A DNA stretch of 32,453 bases from Scleroderma bovista (Eukaryota > Basidiomycota > Agaricomycetes > Boletales > Sclerodermataceae), in the NCBI GenBank assembly GCA_037178675.1, contig JAYMGJ010000821.1:1-32453 (forward strand). Direction: 5' to 3'. Position numbers and translations under genes: made by a program. This document shows positions 10,847-20,480 of this stretch, one piece after another (the stretch's first letter is position 1; each line of letters starts with the position of its first letter). A model generated the notes under the pieces. It did not search any database. It had not been told where the DNA came from and worked only from the letters and a program-made list of their open reading frames with translations.

Positions 10847-11742
10847 CAGGAGGGGCTGTGGCCCAGTAAGCACAAATGACAAAGTGCTTGGTAAGAGATT
10901 GGTAAGGAATTGGTAAGCAATCAGTAAGCAGTGTAATCAGGCTGAGTAATCGATGGGGAGAGCCTAAACAAGCTGCTGAGCCAAAAGAAAGAGCAAAAAC
11001 ATAGGTAAAAAGGGGTGCATAACCAAGAATATGGAAAAATCATTGCATGGGGCCCAAAAGAGAGGGGGGAAAGCATGGGATGAGTAGATCGAAGCTAAAT
11101 GAGCATATGCAATGACATAATGCATATGAATCATAGGGGCATGAGTCATGAATTGATAAGCAGCATAATAAGCATGATTTGAAGGATGATTGGTAAGTGA
11201 TTGATAAGGGGAGTAATGGGGATTTGTAATGCCAAGAGGGGATGAATAATGCGCAGCAGAGTGAGTCAGAGTGAGCCAGAGTGACTCTGTGTGACTCAGA
11301 AAGAAGGGAAGCACAACCTATGATTTATTGAACTTTAGATCTGGAAATGAGCTTCTGAAGCAGTGCCACTGATGGGAGTGGCTGGGGGATAATAAAAGAA
11401 TTGATCTGACCAAAGGAGCAGTGTCAGGGGGCCTGGAATGACAAGTAGAGTCACAGCTGGTCACAGAGTGTCACAAATCCCTTGGGTTGAGCTTCTGTAG
11501 GGCAAAAATGCGAAAATTGGTGCTCCCCAAGTACAGTCTTCTCTAGAGCAGTAGGGAGAATGTTCTGTCTCTGTAAGAGTTCCTAAGAAGGGTTCTAGAG
11601 CACTGTATCATTTGTGTTTGCTGCGGGATAGCAGGGAAGAGAATTGCAAGTAGCAGATTCAATGTGTCCAGGGAAGCGAGATGAATGACAGCAGGAGAGG
11701 GATGTGACAGGACTCTGGGACAAAAGGACCATATGCAGAGGA

Positions 11743-12132
11743 CTAAGGAGACACAGAAACAACCAGGTATGAATCTTCAAGTCTAATGATAGACTTGAGG
11801 CGACCAAAGTACGTGCGCAATGCAGGACTGACGAGGAGAACACACTGACCGAGAACAAGAGGGACTGAGGGAGCAGGCTGGGAAGATATGTGCCAGACAG
11901 TGCACAGGAGCTCTGGGAGAGGCTGTCCCAAGAGCAGGACATAGTTGAGGTCTGCTGCAATAGTGGAGAAACGTTCCAGAGAAAATGTGGACTCCATAGT
12001 GAGTGATAGAGTGGAGGTCTGGATTGTAGGTGAAATATCTCTGTGGGAAATGAACAGATTTACATCGGAACTTGACAGGCAGATAGACCACGGTCTAGGC
12101 TTTCTGACCATATAGTCACATGCTTGATAGCT
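11743..12132 (-). pseudogene. Conserved unknown ORF of repeat X, copy B
   Basis: Homologue of 6664-7173 on the same strand. The frame is open from 12132 to a TAG at 11743; homology continues past that stop for some 30 residues (AYGPF, then SLPW), so the TAG is probably a lesion. The open part includes an ATG at 12111, then SICLSSSDVNLFISHRDI, YVLLLGQPLPE and RTYFG. No family recognised; see copy A for comparison and caveats. Confidence 0.5.
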
Positions 12133-12305
12133 TCAGAAACGGTGGAGCTATTCACAAAATAGGAATGCCAGCACTGGGCGCCTAATTTTGACATTTGGGG
12201 GCTAAAATTTGTTTCTTCTCTTTCTCCTTTGTTTCTCTATTGTTTCTTCTTCTTCTTTGGTTGCTCTGGTATGAGAGTTGGACTGCAGTTGCTTGCATTC
12301 CTTTC

Positions 12306-12310
12306 TCATA
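12306..12310. repeat. Target-site duplication of G1, left
   Basis: TCATA, repeated exactly at 20476-20480 on the other side of G1. A perfect 5-bp duplication is normal for Ty3/gypsy integrases and shows that both G1 ends are original. Confidence 0.93.
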
Positions 12311-12952
12311 TGTCAAGTCCGGGTCTACTCCAGTAGGGGGTCCGGTCAAGTCCGGACGAGCGCGGACAAAGGAAGAGGGCAGAGGGCTGGATGAGGGATT
12401 AGTCCGGCCGGAGTTGGTGACCGCTTGGATTCAACGACAAGGACGACGTGCGTTGATCCCTTGCGTAGGTTCCGGTCAAGGTGATAGAGACGGAGATGGA
12501 GACGGAGACAGGCAGAGACTGGAGTAGTGACTAAGTTGATTTCAGACTGAGGAGTACAGGATAAACTACAGAGTACTTATACTAAGTAAGAACTAGGGTC
12601 GAGTATATACGGTGACAAGTAAACAGCCTAAAAGGTGGACAAGGGACAACCGGAGAAAGTACTAGGTCAGGTCCGATGAAAATAAAGTCAGGTCCGGGTA
12701 AAATAAATCAGGTCCGGTGAAAATGCTACAAGGTATAGGATATATCGAGTTCACGGAGAACTCACGTCAAGACAGGGTAAACGGCGAAGTGTGGTAACGA
12801 GCGAATGGAGCATAGACCAAGGGTCGTGCTTAACGGAAGGTTATCTGCGTGAGCGCGACCGGAGTAGGAGACGAGCGACCGGAGTAGAGCTGTAGAGCTG
12901 CGATGTGACCGGAGTGACCGGATAAGGCCCAGAGTTGGGCATGGTCGTAACA
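12311..12952 (-). repeat. G1 3' LTR (642 bp)
   Basis: In element sense it runs TGTTACGACC...GACTTGACA, with TG...CA ends, next to the polypurine tract. It contains TATAAG (12576-12581) and AGTCTGAAAT (12539-12548) on the minus strand, as in the 5' LTR. Equal in length to 19834-20475 with no gaps. Confidence 0.95.
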
Positions 12953-12966
12953 GTATCCCCCTTTTA
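12953..12966 (-). other. G1 polypurine tract
   Basis: In element sense AAAAGGGGGATAC abuts the 3' LTR. This is the usual place and composition for the plus-strand DNA primer of LTR retrotransposons. Confidence 0.85.
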
Positions 12967-13060
12967 GGGGCCGAACCCATGAGGCCCCAATGAGGCTGTC
13001 GTGTGGTCGCCTAGAACAATGCGGAGTCCGGAGTGATTGTCTGAGTACGAAATTTGGATC

Positions 13061-13067
13061 TATAAAG
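13061..13067 (+). promoter_or_regulatory. TATA box of the antisense gene in G1
   Basis: TATAAAG lies 51 bp before the ATG at 13118, with a pyrimidine-rich stretch (about 13085-13110) where transcription could start. It lies in the internal region of the element, not in the LTR, so the antisense gene may have its own promoter. Inferred from position. Confidence 0.55.
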
Positions 13068-13117
13068 ATCAAACCGGTTTTGCTTGTTACCCCCAGTTTT
13101 CTTTCCATGATCCTAAC

Positions 13118-14157
13118 ATGTCGGCCACTGCTAAGTCCACCAGCCCCGTTGCCCCCGTTGCCACCGAGTCCAGGGATTGGACGAAGGCCTCGACACCGGA
13201 ATTACAGTCTGGTAGCGAGGACGAATCCGATGTTCTTGACGCCAAAGCGAAGGAGCGCCATCATCGCAAGCAAGTGAAGAGGGAGGAGAGGCAACGTAGG
13301 GAGGAGGCGGAGAGGCGAGCGCATGAAGAGGCGGAGGCAAGGGCTCGCAAGGAGGCAGAGCATGCCAAGGTGGAGGCGGAGCAGAAAGCGAGAGAGCAGG
13401 TGGAGAAGGACAGGGCGGAGGTGCAGCGGAGGGCTGCAGAGGTTGCAGCGAGGCAGAGGGCGCTGGCGCAGGAAGCATCAAGGAAACGAGCAAGGGAGGA
13501 GCCGGAGGCAGGTCCGGTTGGAGAGGTCTGGTAAGCAACTTCAATTCTTTCTTTCATCTTCGTTACTAACCGTTACGCAGATGTGTGCGCTGCGCGAAGC
13601 ACCGCGCAGTGTGTGAGCGAGACCCGGAGAAACCCAAGCAGAGGGCGTGCATGAAGTGCGCCGGATTAAAGGAGAAGTGTGAGTGGCCGGAGGTGGGGGA
13701 ACCAGGTCTGGTAGTAGACAAGGGAAAAGGCAAGGCGAAAGAGCAGGGCACGGCGACGTCACCATGAGGCGGTGAGAAACGGAAGAAGAAGAAGACGGCG
13801 AAGATCGTCATCAACGACGACAAGATAGTGGAGGTGGCGGGTCCGTCCGGCTCCAAGTCCGGACTCAACTCCGGGGTCTTCCTGGAGCGGATGGACAAGC
13901 TGACAGCCGCGGTGGAGGCGATGACCGGGCAGATGGCCCGGATCGCGGACTCCACACGATCTGTGTCGTGGTCCAACGACCGCCTGAGCGCTGGCCTCGA
14001 GACCTTTCTCGAGGAGTGCCGTTTCTTCACAGCGCCTTGGGACGAAGATGAGGAGTCGGAGGATAGTGAGGTGGAGGTCGACCCGGAGGAGGTCGAACAG
14101 GAGGTACAGGGGCTCCAAGAGGAGCAGGAGAATCCTGACAGCGGTGTGCCGGAGTGA
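13118..14157 (+). pseudogene. Antisense spliced gene in G1: coiled coil + Zn2Cys6 cluster + acidic tail
   Basis: A two-exon gene opposite to gag-pol. Exon 1 (13118-13530) starts MSATAKSTSP and encodes an Arg/Glu/Ala-rich coiled coil (about residues 45-130). A 50-bp intron follows. Exon 2 (13581-14157) encodes CX2CX6CX11CX2CX6C, a textbook fungal Zn(II)2Cys6 DNA-binding cluster; then a KRKKKK basic patch (nuclear-localisation-like), a helical segment and a Glu/Asp-rich tail. The spliced frame is 330 codons. Two TGA codons lie in it: one at the exon junction (TG|A) and one at 13765-13767, both explicable as CpG decay. Upstream in-frame ATG at 13037 lies before the TATA box and is unlikely. It converges on pol, whose end is at 14331. 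By family logic it would bind DNA, perhaps LTRs or host promoters; that is inference. I do not know an established name. Confidence 0.72.
13531..13580 (+). other. Spliceosomal intron (50 nt) in the antisense gene
   Basis: Donor GTAAGC at 13531, branch-site TACTAAC at 13564-13570, acceptor ACGCAG ending at 13580. Length and signals are typical of fungal introns. Splicing joins the coiled-coil frame to the zinc-cluster frame, whose first Cys codon follows directly. An intron on this strand also means the gene cannot be a by-product of the genomic retro-RNA, which runs the other way. Confidence 0.8.
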
Positions 14158-14330
14158 TTGGTCCGGTCCGGGTCTTTGTAAATAGAAATGTAAATTAGTT
14201 TTACTTTTGTTTATAAGAGAAGTGGCTTTGACTTGGGAGTGAGTGATATTACAGAGTGAAACAGATAGGGGAAACAGATAAGAGAAACAGATAAGGGAAA
14301 CAGATAAGGGAAACGGAGGCGAGAGTAATA
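14158..14330. repeat. Convergent intergenic stretch with 14-bp repeat
   Basis: The gap between the two convergent gene ends. About 14262-14316 carries four to five copies of a 14-bp unit GAAACAGATAAGGG. AT-rich words (TTTGTAAATAG, TAAATTAG) just after 14157 may serve the 3' end of the antisense gene. Confidence 0.7.
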
Positions 14331-17300
14331 CTACATGGACGCAAGTGGTCCGGGTTTGTCTGGGTACCGGACATGGTAATCTTCTAAGAGTTCCGTAGTG
14401 TTGCCAAGTTCAGTGGCGAGAAGCCATGATGTTTCTTCGTCAGTTCCTTCATAACCGGACCAACACACCAGGTACGATAGCTTGCACGATCTGCGTCAAC
14501 GATCAACCTTGGAGTCGAGGATCTCAGAGATCTCGAACTCCGGTTCACCATCTACTTCGACTGGTGGCGGAGGAGGTTGTATCCGGTCTGGTATGGTGTT
14601 GGGTGTGGCCGGTTCGAGTTGGGAGACGTGGAAGACGGGATGAACGGCACGCGTGGAATCTGGAAGACGTAGCGTAAAAGAGAGAGAGCCTACTTGTGCT
14701 ATGATAGTGTAGGGCCCAAGATTCTTTTCTGATAGCTTTTTGGATGGTCGAGTAGACCGGAAGTACTTGGCTTTCACGTATACTTGATCGCCTACTTTCA
14801 AGTCCGGTGCCGGAGTACGTTTGGCATCAGCCGGACCCTGGTAGCGAAGTTGTGTGTGGGCCATTTCTTCTCGAAGGTATTGGTGCAGTGACTCAAGGTC
14901 GACTGCGTAGTCACGAGCCCTGGCAGAGGTCATGTCGTGTTCTGGGTAGACAGAGATGTTAGGGTGGTAGCCCTTGTTAGTGAAGAACGGAGAGACTCCG
15001 GTGGTAGCACTAGGTGCATTGTTGTATGCAAACTCCGCCAAAGGGAGTAGGTCCGCCCAGTTGTCCTGCTGGTAGTTGCAGTAGATCCGGAGGTACTGTT
15101 CGAGGGTCTGGTTAGAGCGCTCGGTTTGGCCATCGCCCTCCGGGTGGTAACCGGAGGTGAAGTGGAGGCGCATGTCGAGAGCCTTTCCGAGTGACCAGAA
15201 GAAGTGTGAGACGAACTCGGTACTGCGATCTGAGGTGACGTGGGCGGGAACACCGTGCTTGGAGAACACGTGGAGTAAAAAGAGCTTTGCAAGCTCCGGG
15301 CTAGTGATGGTGTCATGAGTAGGGATGAAAATGGCTTGTTTAGAAAGCCTGTCTACCACGACCAGGATGGCGGTAAAGCCAGTAGATGAAGGGAGTTGCT
15401 CTATGAAGTCCATTGAGATGGAGTTCCAAGGCTTCTCCGGTACAGGGAGCTGTTTCAGCAACCCGTAGGGTCTATGGCGCGGTGTCTTAGCTCTTGCGCA
15501 AGAAGTACATGACTGGACGTAATCCTTGACGAAGGTCCGGAGACCAGGCCAGGTATACTCACGCCGGATTAGCTCTAGAGTCCGGTTTTGCCCAAAGTGA
15601 CCAGCGAGCGGGTGATCGTGTCGATACCGGAGTACCCGGAGACGGAGATCATCCAAGTCCGGTACGTATATGCGACCGTCTAGTCGAAGGAATCCAGCCT
15701 CGTCTGTGGACCAGCGAGAGTCCAGTGGATCTGCGAGGTGGACCTGGGCAATGGGATCAGAGGGTAGTGCGGAGAGGATGTCGCTATGGAGTGTTTCCAC
15801 GTCCATGATTGCGACTGCACGGAGGACCGGAAACTCTAGATAAGTAGCGCGAAGAGAGTTAGAGAGCTGTTCTTGAGTGAACACCGGCCTAAGATTTTGG
15901 GGATTAACCCGGGCGTAGCCACTATCCCCCTCTTTGGGGTAGACGTCCCATCGTCTAGTGAGAGCGTCCGGCTTGGCACCGAGTTTTCCGGGGCGGAAAC
16001 GAATGACAAGATTAAATTGAGAGAGAAATTCAGACCACCGGGCTTGCCGGCAGGACAGTACTTTTGAGGTGGAGAAGTACTCGAGGTTTTTGTGGTCCGT
16101 GACGACGTCTATAGGAGAGGCGGAACCTTCAAGGTAGTGGCGCCAGTTCCGGAATGCTTCGAAGATAGCAAGTAGTTCCTTATCATGGGTGTCGTAGTTT
16201 AACTCCGGAGCAGTCAAGGTCTGGGAGTAGTATGCGACCGGACGAATCTCTCCGTTGGCGCAGGTGATAGACAAGATGCCAGCGACAGCGTAGTCGGAGG
16301 CGTCAGTTTCCACAATAATAGGGGTATCCGGAATGAAATGGGTGAGGATGGGCGCGGTGGTGAAGGCATGCTTGAGAGCATTGAAGGAACGTCGACAGTC
16401 CTCGGAGAAGTTCCAAGGAGCGTCTTTCCGGGTGAGACGGGTAAGAGGGACCACGATGTCCGAGTAATTGAATATAAACCGGCGGTAGAAATTGGCGAAG
16501 CCTAGGAAGGACTGGATGTCCTTTACCTTTCGAGGTTCAGGCCAGTCGGAGATGGTCTGGATTTTGTCCAGAGACATAGTTAGACCATCAGGAGATAGGC
16601 GGTAGCCAAGATACTCTACCGAGTCCGAGTGGAACTCGCATTTCTCCGGTTTGGCGAAGAGGCCATGCAACCGGAGGCGGCGGAGCACTTCCCGGACGTG
16701 CTGCTGGTGGGACTCCATATCCTCGGAGTAGATGAGGATGTCGTCGAGGTACACGACGACGCAGACATCCAGCATGTCAGCGAAGATGGTGTTGACAAAG
16801 CGCTGGAAGGCTGCAGGGGCGTTAGTGAGGCCAAAGGGCATTACTAACCACTCGTAAGACCCATAGCGCGTACGGAAGGCGGTCTTCCACTCATCGCCCG
16901 GAGCAATCCGGACTAGATGGTACACGTGCCGGAGGTCGATCTTCGAGTAGATCTTAGCACGGCTTGGGGAGTCTAGTAGGTCAGAGATTAGGGGGAGTGG
17001 ATAGCGATCCTTTTTGGTGATTTTGTTTAGGCCTCGGAAGTCAACGCAGAGGCAGAGTGAGCTGTCCTTCTTTTTTATGAAGAGGACCGGAGCAGCATGG
17101 GAGGAAGCGGTAGGACGGATGAAACCTGTATTAAGATTCTCATTGATGAAGGTCCGGAGAGTGGAGAGCTCAACCGGAGACAGTGAGTAGAGGGTTCCCA
17201 GAGGTGGGGAAGTACCTTCTTCAAGGTCGATCTTCAAGTCATAGTCGCGATGCAGGGGAAGTTCAGAGGCCTTTGCCTTGCTGAACACATCCGCATAATC

Positions 17301-18049
17301 GCGATACTCCGGGGGGACGATGTCCAGGTCCAGCGGAGTAGAGGCGGAGGAAGAACGAGCCTTTGCTGAGTCGGAGGGACGCAGCTGAAGTTGGTATTTG
17401 GTAGATCCCTCTAATTTGCACGCATGCACGAATGCGGCTGCGTTAATCAGGGAGATGTGCGGAGGGGTGCAAACCGGAGTGTCGACAGATGGCGCGAGGC
17501 CGGGGTCAGATTGGCCGGAGAGGCCGGAGACAGGGTTACCGGACTGAACCGGAGAGGGAGTCGACAGGGGCACTAGCAAACTTTCTGCAGGAGTCCGGAA
17601 TGTTAAACTGCTCAGTACCCAATCAATCAACAGATTGTAGCGGGTGAGCCAGTTATGTCCAAGGACAATCAAGCAGTCAGAGTCTAACGGAGCGAGGTAA
17701 AAGGTCATAGGGGTGACATCACCGGATGCGGGGAATTTCACTGATATATCGACAGCTTGAGTGATTACAAAGTTTGATGTACCGTCAAAGAGCCGGAGAG
17801 TAATTGGAGGAACGGAGTAAGTGGAGATATTGTTTTTGTGCGCGAATTGTACATCTACAAAGCAATGCGTGGACCTGGAGTCCACAAGTGCGTGGGTTTT
17901 AGGTAAGTCAAATGATAAGAGGATAACATATGGCATAAGGGAGTTAGGGTCTAAGAGAGCGGACGCGTTGAGGCGGGCCTCCTTGGGTGCACTTCTGGAG
18001 TCAACGCAGCTCGCCGGTTGTGCGGAGGGCCGGGAGCTGCTTACTCTTT
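14331..18049 (-). pseudogene. G1 pol: protease, RT, RNase H, integrase, chromodomain
   Basis: The frame is entered by -1 frameshift at 18047-18053; the first internal ATG is at 17936 (residue 1 for numbering below). Protease site reads Asp19-Ser20-Arg21 instead of Asp-Ser-Gly. RT has VDFRGLN and the catalytic YLDD at 396-399. RNase H has ETDAS and TDHKNL. The integrase has an H2C2 zinc module (HDHPLAGHFGQ...CTSCARAK) and an intact D843, D903, E939 triad with the canonical 35-residue D-E spacing. A TGA at 14496-14498 interrupts the frame right after LDSKVDR; the same frame then continues with a chromodomain (YLVCWSGYEGTDEETSWLL) to TAG at 14331. The chromodomain is known in chromoviruses to steer integration to marked heterochromatin. 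Copy G3 shows the uninterrupted frame at this position. Nearly complete but inactive. Confidence 0.93.
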
Positions 18050-19483
18050 TTTTGACTCGGAGTTGGCACCCGAGTTGGAGTCTGTCTTACCGGACTCAGC
18101 AGCGATGGCCACAGCACGAGCCTTGGCCTTTTTGGTCTTCTTTGGACAGTTGTCCGCGAAATGACCGGTGCCTCCGCAGAACATGCAGAGGTTGTTGTCC
18201 AGACGCCTTTTGTGCTCGTCTGTGGTTAGCTTCCCGTCCTTACCAAGCTTGTTGGTTAGGTCTGGTCTGGAACCGGAGGAGGACTGGTTGCTGGTCGTCT
18301 TGGACGAGCCAGAGTTGGCGGGGCTGGGGGAGTTTCCGGTCTTGGATTTCTCCTGACCGGAGTTAGATGAGTTGCCTCCGGAGTTGGAGGGCTTGGTTTG
18401 GGATGAGGTGGACTGGGTCTTTGTCATACGAGAGATCTCGTCTTTGCGCTCCCAATAGCGCGCGTCGATCTCTTGACAAAGGGCCCTAAGCCCATGTAGA
18501 GTCAGGGGCTTCCCAACTCGAGCTATCTCGTCCTTGAGGCGATCCGGGAGACCGGAGTAGAATAGGCGGCGGAGCGCGCCATCTCCATAGTCCTGGACCT
18601 AGGAGGCGAGTCGGTTGAAGTCTACTATGTACCGCGTAACGCGGTGAGCATCCTTCATCCGGAGGTGCTCTAATTGATGCTCTGCATCAGTGATGGGGTC
18701 ATGAGGTCCAAAGGTGCTCTGGAGCTCAGCGATGAAGTGAACCCAACTGTCCATCCAGAGTGGACGGTCAGCCGGATCACCAGAGTGGAGGAGGTCCGGT
18801 TCGAACCACTCCAACGTCATACCTTTGAGATAGGACTGGGCGAACGTTACCTTAGCCCTATCTAGGCAGAACACTTTGGCGCGATCCTGGAAGCAGAGCT
18901 CACACTGGACCAAGAAGGTCCTGAGCTTTTTGGGATCTGTACCATCAAAGGTGTCTGGTTCACGGACTTTGGCACGGGAGGAAGAGGAGTCGTTGGTCTG
19001 GTGGGAGGAGCGGGAGAGGCGATTGATGGCGACTGCTAGGTTTTGGAAAACAGCTAGACCAGGGTCTAGCTCGTCCATGGCGTCGACGAAGTCATTGTCA
19101 TTGTCATCATCGTTGTCGCCATCTCCGGGGTCGTCCGGATCACCTCCGGGTCCGTCCTCAGGGCCAAACCACTGGTGTCGGGCAGGTTCGCGACGTTCCG
19201 GAGTGGGGTCGCGACGGTAAGGGAATCGATCACCAGAAACGGATTCATGGTGACCTAAGTCTGCAGAACCACGAAGGCTCTGAGACGCAGCATCTCGACG
19301 CGGAGTCAAAGGCGCTGTAGGGTTTCGAGCTGTAAAGCTCTGGAATTGGCTAACTGAAGCCGGAGGTTGCCTGCGGTTAGACAGGGCTTGATGAGCAGCA
19401 GAGAGGTGGAGGTTGTCTACTGCACCTGCTTCTTCAGCAAGTGCTGCAGCGGTACGAGCACGAGAGCACGTAGTCATAGTCAT
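18041..19483 (-). pseudogene. G1 gag: capsid and nucleocapsid
   Basis: ATG at 19483 (two tandem starts, MTMTT), stop TAA at 18041-18043; 480 codons. An Asp-rich low-complexity stretch precedes the capsid domain (CELCFQDRAK, FAQSYLKGMTLEWF, WMDSWVHFIAELQ). The C-terminal part is Ser/Thr/Lys-rich and ends with one zinc knuckle, CMFCGGTGHFADNC (CX2CX4HX4C), for RNA packaging. A TAG at 18599-18601 interrupts the frame; G2 has CAG there. This change is not in a CpG. The stop overlaps the frameshift signal that feeds pol. Confidence 0.92.
18047..18053 (-). promoter_or_regulatory. -1 ribosomal frameshift heptamer between gag and pol
   Basis: Minus strand reads A AAA AAA in the gag frame, two codons before the gag TAA (GAG TAA). 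Slipping back one base on this heptamer continues into the pol frame, which is open across the gag stop. It fits the X XXY YYZ rule. The same A7 in the same place is kept in the decayed copy G2 (8196-8202). I did not model a downstream pseudoknot. Confidence 0.7.
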
Positions 19484-19506
19484 AAGAAATAGAAGCTAGT
19501 TTGCAT

Positions 19507-19783
19507 TGAAAAGATAACAATGTGTTTGGGTGGCTGCTCCCTCAGATGAGGTGCATTTGACCCAGGGACTTCTGGAGGTCTGGCAAGGCTCCCAAGGACT
19601 AAGGAGACTAAGAAACTAGAGAGTGGAAGGGTGGTTCAGTCACTCCAAGACTGAGCTCAAAGATATACACTGAAGAGAAGGATTTTTTCGCTTAGTAAGC
19701 TAAGTACAAGCCTACATAGCTAAGGTAAGAGTCCAGTATCAGTACTACCAATCTACACACCCAGAGACAGGACTGTCTCTACA
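19507..19783 (-). mobile_element. Element S, copy 1 (solo-LTR-like) in the G1 leader
   Basis: About 263-277 bp, inverse complement of 27339-27607. It ends CTCTACA at 19783; the left edge is less sure (TG at 19507 or 19521). In G2 the leader lacks it: GCATATGAGGTATGG continues directly, while in G1 GCGTACGGGGTATGG follows the insert. The flanks (GCATT/GCGTA) resemble a decayed 5-bp duplication. A perfect 8+8-bp palindrome (AGAGACAG/CTGTCTCT, 19763-19780) lies at its end. Neither coding nor present in both G1 LTRs. Confidence 0.72.
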
Positions 19784-19821
19784 GCGTACGGGGTATGGAA
19801 CAGTGAACCCACACAAGTGTG

Positions 19822-19831
19822 AGTCTGAAAT
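19822..19831 (-). other. G1 primer binding site, self-priming type
   Basis: Element sense ATTTCAGACT, 2 nt from the LTR edge. It does not look like the complement of a tRNA 3' end. It is perfectly complementary over 10 nt to AGTCTGAAAT in the LTR, which sits where transcription should start (33 nt after TATAAG). This is the arrangement known for Tf1 and sushi elements, whose RNA folds so that its 5' end primes reverse transcription. Confidence 0.72.
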
Positions 19832-19833
19832 AC

Positions 19834-20475
19834 TGTCAAGTCCGGGTCTACTCCGGTAGGGGGTCCGGTCAAGTCCGGACGAGTGCGGACAAAGGAAGAG
19901 GGCAGAGGGCTGGACGAGGGATTAGTCCGGCCGGAGTTGGTGACCGCTTGGATTCAACGACAAGGACGACGTGTGTTGATCCCTTGCGTAGGTTCCGGTC
20001 AAGGTGATAGAGACAGAGACGGAGACGGAGACAGGCAGAGACTGGAGTAGTGACTAAGTTGATTTCAGACTGAGGAGTACAGGATAAACTACAGAGTACT
20101 TATACTAAGTAAGAACTAGGGTCGAGTATATACGGTGACAAGTAAACAGCCTAAAAGGCGGACAAGGGACAACCGGAGAAAGTACTAGGTCAGGTCCAAT
20201 GAAAATAAAGTCAGGTCCGGGTAAAATAAATCAGGTCCAGTGAAAATGCTACAAGGTATAGGATATATTGAGTTCACGGAGAACTCACATCAAGACAGGG
20301 TAAACGGCGAAGTGTGGTAACGAGCGAATGGAGCATAGACCAAGGGTCGTGCTTAACGGAAGGTTATCTGCGTGAGCGTGACCGGAGTAGGAGACAAGCG
20401 ACCGGAGTAGAGCTGTAGAGCTGCGATGCGACCGGAGTGACCGGATAAGGCCCAGAGTTGGGCATGGTCGTAACA
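19834..20475 (-). repeat. G1 5' LTR (642 bp)
   Basis: Element sense TGTTACGACC...GACTTGACA. Followed on its outer side by the TCATA duplication at 20476-20480. Differs from the 3' LTR at 14 sites in my alignment, each a CpG in one copy and TpG or CpA in the other. Confidence 0.95.
20062..20104 (-). promoter_or_regulatory. G1 LTR core promoter and predicted RNA start
   Basis: TATAAG at 20104-20099 (minus), then 33 nt to AGTCTGAAAT (20071-20062) in a CCTCAGTC context that suits an initiator. The predicted start would put AGTCTGAAAT at the very 5' end of the RNA, matching the primer site. Conserved in the other LTR and in G2. Confidence 0.6.
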
Positions 20476-20480
20476 TCATA
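20476..20480. repeat. Target-site duplication of G1, right
   Basis: TCATA, identical to 12306-12310. Confidence 0.93.

Larger units (their letters stand above)
10281..12310 (-). mobile_element. Repeat X, copy B, left part
   Basis: Second copy of X, starting with TGTG right after an ACCGG (inside the G2 LTR) and collinear with 5511-7350. It is split by G1 at 12310/12311 and continues at 20481. Minus-strand LTR-like signals are clearer than in copy A: TATATAAA at 10839-10846 (minus) and AATAAAG about 45 bp further on. The stretch 10850-11590 holds TGCTTACT-type short repeats and no credible gene; an open frame at 11314-10964 (minus) is low-complexity. Confidence 0.65.
12311..20475 (-). mobile_element. 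Ty3/gypsy chromovirus copy G1, nearly complete (8165 bp)
   Basis: Both LTRs (642 bp each), a perfect TCATA duplication, primer site, gag, pol with chromodomain and polypurine tract are present, read on the minus strand. By my alignment the LTRs differ at 14 positions, all CpG versus TpG/CpA. Lesions: TAG in gag, Asp-Ser-Arg in the protease, TGA before the chromodomain. A 277-bp foreign element sits in the leader. An extra gene is encoded on the opposite strand between pol and the 3' LTR. G1 is inserted in repeat X copy B. Confidence 0.95.

Noticed and set aside
13037..13117. ATG at 13037 as start of the antisense gene
   Set aside because: It lies upstream of the TATA box at 13061; the ATG at 13118 is in frame and correctly placed.
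14496..14498. The TGA at the end of the long pol frame as the true C-terminus
   Set aside because: The same frame goes on to a recognisable chromodomain up to a TAG at 14331, and G3 reads through this position.
12311..20475. Ascomycete-style RIP (CpA to TpA) as the cause of decay
   Set aside because: The LTR differences are at CpG, not CpA.
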